The notes under the pieces: model-generated
Database searches by the model: none
Told to the model about the DNA's origin: nothing
What the model saw: only the letters and a program-made list of their open reading frames with translations
Translations under genes and position numbers: made by a program
In this document: positions 12,301-23,848 of the stretch, in pieces
How the letters are laid out: the number at the start of each line of letters is the position of its first letter
How positions within the stretch are numbered: position 1 is the first letter of the stretch
NCBI GenBank assembly: GCA_019925095.2
Contig: CM034401.1
Location: 12,683,338-12,747,337 of the forward strand
Length of the DNA stretch: 64,000 nucleotides
Reading direction: 5' to 3'
Origin: Dendrolimus kikuchii
Lineage: Eukaryota > Arthropoda > Insecta > Lepidoptera > Lasiocampidae

Positions 12301-15300
12301 ATATCTTACGTTTAATTTAACTATCATTCAATCCATCCCCAGATGTGCGAACCGTTCAATATTGATGTAGTTCCTTCGTATATTGTAGTGAACTCAACAA
12401 GATACTTAAGCATTGAAAGTTTATATATATAAAAACATCTAATTATTTCTTTATGTACGTAACATAGAGCTACAACCTAGGACTTCTAACGCGGCGCAGC
12501 CGCGAGGAAATCTCTAGATGTAAAATAAAAGCCAGTATTATTCCTTCATGTTTTGTATCTTACATATTTTTTGTTTACTTCAGTATTTCCTCAGCCTGAA
12601 ATATTTAAAACATGATTGATACGTACACAGCAGGGTATGGCTTGATGTTTTTATTGTTAAACGATATGATATAAACATGTTTTGACTTCATTTGAAAATA
12701 ATTCTTCCCTCATTATCATAGGACATAAAATACATTTAAAATATTGCCGAATATGATATCATTATACTGTTTTAGCTATCGGCTTATTTAGGTCGCAATC
12801 TACCGTGTTATAACTTTTGATTAACAGAGAAAATCTGTCGACATTTTTCATGGAATTTAACATAATTGAGTCACTCAAAGCTTTCAGATTCTATCTTATA
12901 TATTATTTATAAAGAATATACTATAGTATACTTTAACACTGCTAGAATAATACATAATTAATTAATATATAATATACTTATATATACATATAAAATTCTC
13001 ATATTATTCTTTTTTTTAATAAAATTATTGTATTTTATACTTTTGTATTTCTTTGTTATCTGTGGAGGTCTATAAAGAGCTGTTCTTTAGCTATCTCTGT
13101 AACTTTAGTTTGTAAGACTACAGCTGCCCCCCCCCCCCAAATAAAATAAAAATAAAATAATAAGGCTGTCCGGTATCTTCATTATTTTTAATTAAATCTT
13201 GTTAAAAAGCTCCCATATTTTGTTAGGCTTTGAACACTTAAATTAAAATTACATTTGTACGCTTTGTTACTCTAGATATGGATACTGAAACTGAGTCGAA
13301 ACGCCAGGTTAAAATAAAAAATACGCTGAAAACACTAATCTTACTTGGTAAAATTAAATTTTAATAATGTTAAAATTTTCGTATTGTTTTAGTCTGTTTT
13401 GGCAGAATTCTAGAACAGTGTTCCGCAAAGTATGTACAGCGGCACACTGGTGTACCGTGATCATTAATTGGTGTACCTCGGAAAAATAAGGTTATGCTGC
13501 AATTTAAACTTTAGGTTTATTGTTTAATAATAATAAATACCTTTTCTGAAATTTAAACTTTAGGTTTGTTGCTTAGTAATAAATATTTTTTTGATGATTA
13601 ATAAATAAATGTTGATTAATATTACTTAAAAAATTATTTTTAATTTGTGATGTAACTTCAAAAATTTTCGTTTTCCTAGATGTACCTTGAACACTAAAAG
13701 TTTGCGGAACACTGTTCTAGACGACTACTTGTGTATATCTTATTGAGGTTTAGAGTTATCTATTTCTCCGATGGGACAAAGTTGGGAAACGACCCTCTCG
13801 ATCTTGGTCGTCGTCGGAATATTGCTCTACGACACGTTGCCCATAATGTACCATAACTTGTATATCTTGGGAATATTGTTATACATTATTATTTATAGGT
13901 ATATTTTTGTATATGTGACTCCTATAATTTTTTTTAAGTGAAACTTCTTTAGAATCGTGATTTGAAACTCGATGTAACGAAGGAGTTACCCTAACAAGAG
14001 ATAAACACATAAATCAATAATAGATAAACAATTATTATAATAATACTAGCTGTACCCGGCAGACTTTGTCTTGCCCTTAAAAAATAAAAATTTAGAAACC
14101 GATTACAGCGCCATCAACCGGAAGGTGCTAACTTCCGGGTCCAATCGTGAATCTAAACCATACCGGGACCCACTTGAACACACACAAAAATAATTCACCT
14201 AAATTAGATAAATGAAAATGAATTTAAATGCAGTCACCACTGCCGAAATCGGTGGTTAAGTATTCTTAAATTTTCTAATTTTCCGCGCAATTATCTTATT
14301 TTTTTCTTTAATAAGAATCTTCTCCTGACAATAACAAATACAAAAAAAATAATAAGCAAAATCGGTCCAGCCGTTCACGCGTGATGGCGTGACCAAGGGA
14401 AATAGGGATTCATTTTTATATACATAGGTACAGATAGTGACGGTGAAAGAAAGAATCATGAGGAAACCCGCTGATCGAGTTTATTGATATTTTAGATCTA
14501 TCAACTAACATTGGACGAGTATGCCAGGTATCATTAATTACCCTATATATAGGCAGACGCAAGCCCAGGAGTGACATGTTTACGGAAGTCGGCACGGATT
14601 CGGCAAATACAAACCAAAATGAGCTTTGTGCCGACGACGTAAGGGTATCAGTGATATTGTTTTCATTGGCTTGATACGGCGCATCGAGCCTGTGAGAACG
14701 ATATCTTTGACTTTTGGCTTATATTCGCCGAATCCATGCCGACTAGTGTGGGGTCTCCCTTGATACAAGTTTTATCATAAGACGATTTTATAAGGAACTA
14801 ACCGTTGGATTTTGTGCATTGATATCTCTTTTGAACAATGCACGTATCACCTTAGATGCAGCTGTAATAGCCTGGTAATCTTTAGCCAGTAGGTGAAGGC
14901 TGTAAAGTACTCCTGCAAGTAGCCCCAGCAATATGATGAGCCTGAAAAAATACAGTTTATATAATGTATTACTTCAGATTTTAAGTGTATATCGAGTTCA
15001 TCTTATTGTTGTTAATTACGTGAATGTTTCTTTAATAATGCAATTCTGTTCCAAATAAAAGTAATTAAGCGGTGAAATAATATACTTATTATGCAGAATT
15101 AGTCACATAGTACTTTAGTTAACGGTCAGTTAAATTGAGTTTGTTTTCATTTTAAAGATTCCGTAGCGATTTTAGTAAAAATGTAATCTTTACAAAATTG
15201 TAATCTTTGTCTGTTCGTCTTTTTACCCGACTGCTAAGGAAGGGTTATGTTTTTCGCGTGTATCTTGTATGTTTGTAAATTTCTTTATTTTCCATATCTT

Positions 15301-18300
15301 CCAAACGGCTTGATGGATGTTGACAGTTAAAGTATCGTTATATTCGTCTTAAAAACCCAACAGTCCTTACATAGGAGTTTAAATAAAAATGGCGGATTTT
15401 TGGCACAAAATAGTAACACGTTAACAAAATCACAATGGACAAGTGGAAAAACGAATGGCAACGGATAACTGGAAAAACCAATGGCAAAGGACAAGTGGCA
15501 AAACGAATCGCAACGAAATTTTAACTTGAAATTTTGCGGGCAGGTTCTCAAATTGGACAAGTACATTAACAATCTGCCCATAAAACTTCAAGTTAAAATT
15601 TTGTTGCTATTCGTTTTGCCACTTGTCCGTTGCCATTCGTTTTTCCACTTATCCGTTGCCATTCGTTTTTCCACTTGTCCATTGTGATTCGTTTTTCCAC
15701 TTGTCCGTTGAAGTTTCACTTCTACTATGTGTCCCAGCACACATTTAGATTTTTCGCAGGTTTACTGCAAATTATGATTTGGTTAGGTTAGATACATTTT
15801 AATGAATGCATTATTTAAATATATTTTATTTTATCAAACAAAATTATTTAAACATATTTTATTTTATCAAACAAAAAAACTGAATTCGATCCGGAACCAA
15901 ACAACGCTTCCATAATCTACTCTAAAATTATGCCGTCTCTCACCACGTCTATTCGAAATTTATGCCTCCAGACCACGCTGCCGTAACGCTTTTTCGTGAT
16001 AAAAAAATCCTAAGACCCCGTCTATATAGATGTTTCACTTAAAAAAAAAAATAAGCAAACATATCTAGTAGGGTATCAAAATAACAGGCGGGATTCAATT
16101 ATAAATTATAAACGGAAAGATAATGGGTTCCGCTTGCTTATAAACTTAATGCGTATTGAACTTAGGCTTTCAGCTCATAATTTAGTCTGTTAAACCGACG
16201 TAGAGTTTACGTTTTTTATAGTTTATTTAATTTTTTTATTTATGTATGTAACATTTCTCTATAAAAATGTTGAATCTATATGGACGAAATTTACTAGAAA
16301 GGTGTAAATATGTATAGAATATACTGTATGCCGCTGTACAGGCGTAGTATATACGTAATACTAAAAAATAAGAGTGTCTGCTACAGCTTTTAATGTCTGA
16401 GTACACAATACGTGTAGGACATAATAATATCTCACGCATTGTATACGCATTTTTAACATCTATCCCATCCCATTGGATAGGCCTTAAAAATTATAACGCT
16501 GCCTATAATGCCTTTTTATTTTAGGCAATAGGTGGAGAATATATTTGCTTTTAATATCCCAAATATTTAATGTTTGAATAATTGTATGATATTTTAAATC
16601 CTATAAAATATTTTTTACGAAAATTACTTTATACCCTGGTAATTACTTCAATAATTTAATTTTAAAACACTAGTATTTCTGAAATAAAGGAATTCTTTTT
16701 TTATATAGGATCCGTTCAGTAGCTTTTAAGGTATGAAGTATTTTAGATTAAATGGTTTCGTAACCAAATAACCGTAAACATAACGGTAAACATTCGTGAT
16801 GTATATACCTTACGGAATTTTTAGTTCTGTGTGGACTAACACACGCTTGGCCGATTTTTGTTACTAAAACATTCCTCTTCCAACAAGCGCACATTAAAAA
16901 ACTATTATTGCTCCCAAAAAGCATTATCTAATTAATTTTAAGGCACTGAGTGTAGTGTCACTTCATAGCTTTTTAATACGGTGAAAAAACACTCGACTCC
17001 CTCGTGACGCTCAATGTCACTGCAAGGGGAACACCCCAATTAAACTTTGCAAATTGTGTTTGAAAATATAACAAAAAAATGTAAGGGGATGTGTCTGCAA
17101 TGATTGTATAGTCATTGAAATATACTAAGTGTGGAGTAGAATATTGATAATAATTATAGTAACGCAGGTGTAATGACCTAATATTTGTCTTGTTAATTAA
17201 TTGTTGTGCCGTGTTTTATTATTTAAACTTTGATAATATGGAAATACTTAATTTTCTGATATAAATGAATTATTGTTATGATTATAAATGCGAATGTGAA
17301 TTTGTTTGCGACATTTTACGCTTTAACTACGCCACAGATTGTCACGAAATTTTGCATACACATTATCAAGTGTAGGTATAGAATAGGACAAGGGTACCTT
17401 TCATCTACAAAAGTACTGTACCCAAGGGATGGAGGAATATTCTATGGACACCGTTGCAGTTCACTAACAAATAAATTGTCATGGCAACAAGAATTACAGC
17501 CACAATTTTAATGGGTGGCTATCATGGTTAGTTAGTTCCATCTTCGCTAGGTGGCGCTACGTGTATTTATTTTTCGGTGGAGGCTATTATATAATATACA
17601 GCACAGTATAGGCAAGTCGGTTTATTTCCGTATACACTTGGTGGTGGTGCCTGTCTGTTCTTCTATTAGACAATAGAACATACATTTAAATATATTTATG
17701 TAATTGTTCTAAAGCAGCCAGATAGTCTCATTGTATTAGCACGTAGTACGAACATTTATCATTAGGTACTTTGAATGCAAAAATTATAACAATTATAATG
17801 TGCCAACTTCATAACATAAATATCCTTTTTTATTGCGAGCGAAGCCGCGGGTAGAACCTAGTATAAATATAAAAGTCAGTTGAGTGTTAATTCTTTTTTA
17901 TTTACGGCCTTAAATATGAAGAGATTTCCATGATATTTGGTAGTTTAAGGCACCAACACAACTATACAGGTTATCGTTTATAATTCACATTATTGGATCA
18001 TATTAAATTACCGCGTAACCGAGCAACCGCGTGGAAAATACACTTGAATATAAGTCGTCATTTTCCCATAACAGCTATACGTGTTAATAAATTCGTTATC
18101 AAGATGTGAAGTCTATACTTCCTCTATACTCTTCAAAGGGGTAGCCGTTGTTTGGAAGAAGAATCTAGTGCCGACTACTGATGGTGGAAGGTCGTTAAAG
18201 GCAAATATATCGAGGAAAGGCCATAAACCTCGGCAAAGTTTTCATTACCGAGGCTTCCTTAACCGTGTAGGAACATGACTTATGGCGTCATAATTATTTT

Positions 18301-21300
18301 TGATTTATGAAGGAAGGATACAATACAATACTAATTATTACACACGAACGTAATAAAAATAAAACGAACACCCAAATTCTTCATAGTTTCAAATATTATA
18401 AAATAAATATAAACGGAGATTCTATGTTATAAAACAATTTCCTTCAGGCAACCTTAGGTTGAACAAAATTTTACTTAAGAGAGTGGGTTGGAGTGCTGTG
18501 AAATTAAGTGTCAACTTTATAATATTACAATATAAACATATATAAATATAATAATAATATCAGCTTATAATTGTCCCACTTTTCGGCTTGGGCCTCCCAT
18601 TATAGGGCGAATGGACAGTATACCCGCCACGCTTGTCCAAAGGCGGCTTGGTAGGTTTGACACATCGGTTATCTCGATGTGCAGGTTGCATCACGATGTT
18701 TTCCTTCTCCGTTATTAGCAGGTGGTAATTGTAACAATATGCACATTAGGTCAGAAAACTGCTTAAGCGGTGCATGCGTTCCAGCCAGGATCGAACCCGC
18801 GCCCTTTGGGTGAGGGACGCGTGGGCTAGCCATTACGCTACCACGACTTACTATATACTATACGTACTACGTACGTATGTATGTACGTACTATACCTACT
18901 ATGTACTATACGTAAATACTTAATATAAACGCGGTGTACAGTTAGATAGTGTGCTTATCATTAATCTGTTGAAACGGTGACAGACAGTGCCAGAGTAAAA
19001 AAACCCTTATTTCAACCACAAATAAATTTAAACTTTCTTCCGTATATATGTAACGACGAGTAAAAGATATTCAATATATCACCATATCGGTTGGTTTAAT
19101 TTCCTTTATGACTAAAATTTTGTCGATATCCGCGAGACTTTGAAATATTGTTGAAGATAAAATATAATATTATGAGTGAAACGAGTTGATCAATTTATTA
19201 TTTGATTTGAACTTTTGTTTTCTTTTAATATATAATTCTTATGTGTCAAAACATTTATTAAATATTTCTATATTAAGAAGAATTGCAAATAATGCGTAGG
19301 GGGCCAAAACACCGTCCGTTGTGACGTTCTCAAAACGCTTGGATTATTTGTGTTTCATATTTACTTACAGATAGATATAAATGTGAAATTGGGTGAAATG
19401 GAAATACGAATCGATACAAAAGCTTGGATAGAAAAAAAATCTAAACTTACCTCTGAAAATTTCGAAATTTACATGGATATCCTACATGACAATGTATTTC
19501 GATATGATGTTTCGTATAAATGTTACTTAAATGATAATAAAAGTCTTGGTCTAGCTAATTTGTATATTTGGGGTTTTATTTAGATGCAATCAAGATTTTT
19601 CTAAATTCCGCTTATTTAAACCCAAGTGCAATTTATTTCGGAGCAGCATCAACATAATGCCGCCATATGCATAAGAATTGGACTAAAACTGGTCTAAAAT
19701 GGAGTTAAATTCAAGTTAAATTTTGATTAAAATTTGGCTAAAAATAGATTCAAATTTGACTGATAATTAACGAAAATTGGCCTAAAATTAGGCTAATATT
19801 GGACTTACATTGGACTAAAAATAGTTTAAAAATTGGTCTAAACCTGGATTAAAATTGGACTAAAATAGGGCTAATTTTAGGCTATATTGGACTAAAATTG
19901 GGCTGTATTTTAACAAATATTAAAATTGGGCTTTATGTTCACTAATTTCATATATATAAGTTTTACGAGTATCTATGCTGTATAATATTGTCATCGATAT
20001 TATTGAAATTTTGGAGGAAATTTAGAGGCTGACATTTTGCTCTACATTGCTTATTATAAAAAAAGTATACATTTAATTACAAGTGAAGTATAGTTTTTAA
20101 GCAGGATATGCATTAGTGTAGAAAGTCTCAACTACATAGTTAAATATGATTTTACGGTTGTTACAAAATCGTCCTCTAACATATATAATAGGTCCAGTTT
20201 TGATCTGGTGCCTATTTGCCTAAGATTATAAAAAACTTATAGATAATAAGGATCAATTAAATCCATAAATTGCTAGAAGTCATATTATCAAGATCATGTA
20301 ATTAGAAGACCCATAACGCTTTTAAAGTGAAACTTCTTTAGAATCGATGTGATTTGAAACTCGATGAAACGATAAAGCGACACTAAAAATAGATAAACAC
20401 ATAAATCCATAGGACTAAGCCAGCGAGAGAATGATTATGTTTAATAATTTAAACACTATGTTCATACAGATAGTGTTGGAAATGTTTTTAAGTTTTTCGT
20501 TAATACTTCAAATTTCGTGTTTTCAAGCATAATATATTTAAATATATTATAACGACATAATATATGAAAGGTGACGTTAGGAAATTTAGAACCCCACCCA
20601 CCCCTTGTCACACTTTGTTTTACTTTTACTGCATGTGAACTGCACACACACAAACACAACTTTTTTTACATTGATCATAATAAGAATGTAAAAGAAAAAT
20701 GTATTTAATTAACCTGTTCCAAGTAGAAACCGTTATAATTCTATAAAGTGGGTACTAATAAAAGGTCTTTTCAATTTATTGACTGTATGATTTACTATTA
20801 AATATTATCTGTATTTTATAGTCTTCTAGTAAACTTAGACAAAACCTATCTATGGTTCAAGGTTGTATTGCGTTTAAAATGTGAAAAAAACCAAGGGGTA
20901 TTATAACTCGGACCAGGTAATTCCGAAATAGTAATTTTTAAAATTTTTGTTTGTCTATCTGTTAGAGCATCACGTGAAAACCACTGAACGAATTTAAGTG
21001 AAACCCGATATAGAGCTAACTTATATCCAGGGGCGTAACTTTTTATCCCGATAAATGACGTTGTTTACATGGGATAGACGAAAATAGCGAATAAGATGAC
21101 GCTGCAAACACGTCTTCTTTAGATACTATTGAACGTATAAGAGTGAAACTCGACACAGTGCTGGCTTATAACGCGACTTAGCACTTAGAATGCATTTTAT
21201 CCCAATAAATGAAGTCGTTTCCATATAATAGACGGATTAGCAAAATAGATGGCGCTGCAATCGCGTTTTTTCAATTCACTAATAAAAACCTACGCAATCA

Positions 21301-23800
21301 TAAACAACATATCATTCATTCATTGTATTACTTCAAATCAGGTTGGCTGCGACTCGCCTGTATTTTCTGCTGGGCAGGTGTATAGACTATATCGGCTTAG
21401 TTTCTTTGTTATTATTATAAGTAAAAAACCGAATTAAGTTTCTATGTAAGTGAAATAATTAATTAATCTGCCTAGGATTTGACACGCTGCGCCGCTTGCT
21501 ACGTCGCGGGGGAAACTCTAGTTTATAGTATAATAAATCTGTGTCGAATTTGTACAATGAATGAAATGAGAAGAAAAAATTAAAGGGGCTAATTCCGAAA
21601 CACAATTTTTAGAATTTTTGTCTGTCTGTCTTTTAGAGCATCACTTGCAAGCTACTGGCCTTGTAGACAAGTGGCATTAGCGCTTAACGTATAAAATAGA
21701 AATTATATGGGAATAACAATCCGTTATGCTAAATATTATGTCATTCCCATACATTTTCACTCTATTCGTTTAGTGCTAGGCCTGAACGGATATAAATGAA
21801 ATTCGTCTCAAGGCTAGCTATGTCCGGGCGAAAAAGATGACGCTGCGGTTGCGTTTTTTGGTGTCACCATTTCAATTCACTAACAATTATGTCGGTGTCA
21901 TCGCAACGCGAACAAAGTTTCCTTGGCACATATCTCTCTCTCTCTCTTTTCTTTCACCATATCACCGTACCTTGGTACATATTATTAAAAATATAATCTC
22001 TCTTCTCTTTTTTTTTTATTGCAGGAGATCAGCAGACAGGCAGACGGCCCACTTGATGGAAAGCGGTTACCATCGCCTATGGACATTTTCAACACCAAAG
22101 TTGCTACAAATGCGCTGCTGCTCTCTTAAGGGAAACTGGAACCTGGTCACTAATGCCGGATCACAACTCAAGGTTGTTATGGCGACATACTTTAGACCAG
22201 GGGTGGCAGCCATCCAGTCGGGCAAATACTCTACCACCTGGCTGTGGGTTATTAAGTCGCCTCTTACGACAGGCCGCCCGGCCGCAGGAAATTGTATTCC
22301 TTCTCCGTTCCTGCACGGATAAAACGTGTTTCACCGTCTCCCAATCATTTATGAATGGCACGATATGTCTTTTCCTTCCATATTCGTCTATTCTGGTATA
22401 TATCCTCTGTCACACCACAAATCATCATGTTATCCTTCAAACAATTCATCTACCTCTTTTCTGGTCTACCTTTAAATTTGTATCGGTCAATCTTCCGGTT
22501 TATCATTATTTTTGTCACGTGATTTTCATTCCTTCTCATAACATGCCCATTCCACCTTAGTATCCATCCTCACAATTTTTCAGTCGCTTTCAAAGATCCC
22601 CTTATGTACTCCTATGAGTTAATTATAAATATAATATTATATAATAATACTCGTACACTAATTGGGCATATTCAGTGTATGATAATGAACAGCGGTTTAT
22701 TTCAAACCGTGATACATAATATCTCGTGGAAACGGAGTTGTTAATTTCATTTATTAACGTGTTAATATAATAGGCATATTAGCCCATAACCATTTCACTA
22801 TTGGACTCGAGCCTCTATCTTCTTGGAGAACAGACGGTATACTTGCCACGTTTGTCCAATGCAAGTTGGTGGGTTTCACACGATGTTTTTCTTCACCGTA
22901 TGCACGTAGTAATTACAACAATATGCACATTAGGTTTAAAATACTGCCGAAATATTGCACGCTGCCTAGCCAGGAGTCGAGGCCATTGAGATGGGACGCG
23001 AATGCGATAGCCACTAAGCTACAAAGGCTTTTTTGTTAAAAACGAAAAAAAATGTTTACTTAGGTATTGTAGTGTTTTTTATTGCATGAGTTCAGCAGAC
23101 AGGCAGATAGCCCACCTGATAGAAAGCGGGATAGTGCTACTAATGTCACTAACTATATTAGGTATATTAGAGAAAAAACTATTTCACTATCACATAGTAA
23201 CTGCTCATTATGTTCATATAGTTTGGTATACATATCTTTGTATATATAGTACATACCTATGGTATGGAACCTGTACAAACCTATTTGAACATATTCTTTT
23301 AGTGTTTTTTTTTTAAATTTAAATGTTTCTTTTTTATTCCTTTCAATATGTTTTTCTCAATAATAATAATATATTACACAAAACATTTAATTTTTCTTTA
23401 AGTTAATTTAAATTATCTAAACATCGTTGTTATACAGAACCTTTGCCTGCTTGATAAAATTTTAACATTTTTACGTGGAAATGGATAATTAAAATATATT
23501 CCTTTTACATTTTATTTAAAGATTAACTAAAAAGCAAAAATTAATATTTTTACAACAACTTGAAGTCAATAAACATATTTTGTAAATTTCTTGTTGTTTT
23601 TTTATGGTTAACTTGGCATTGCCTTCAAGATGTAGAAAATATTAGTTTATTGCTAGTTTTTTTTATATATTTTACTTTTAATTTACGTTTATAGTATCCA
23701 ATAAAAATGAAACTTATATCAAAACTATCCTGAACTGTACTGAATCTAACGCAAAAAGAATTATCAAAATCGGTTTCTAAACAAAAAGATATGGCTGAAC

Positions 23801-23848
<48 letters not shown>

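Noticed and set aside
14580..14768. 62-codon minus frame and apparent palindrome around gattcggc
   Set aside because: A short local inverted repeat (cggattcggcaaatacaaac against its partner) explains the frame. No coding support.
15415..15715. CRISPR array
   Set aside because: The units are adjacent with no unique spacers, they occur inverted in the second half, and the genome is eukaryotic.
18785..18850. tRNA gene
   Set aside because: The B-box and head belong to a SINE. No cloverleaf with a proper acceptor stem was found, and the same holds for 29740 and 41269.
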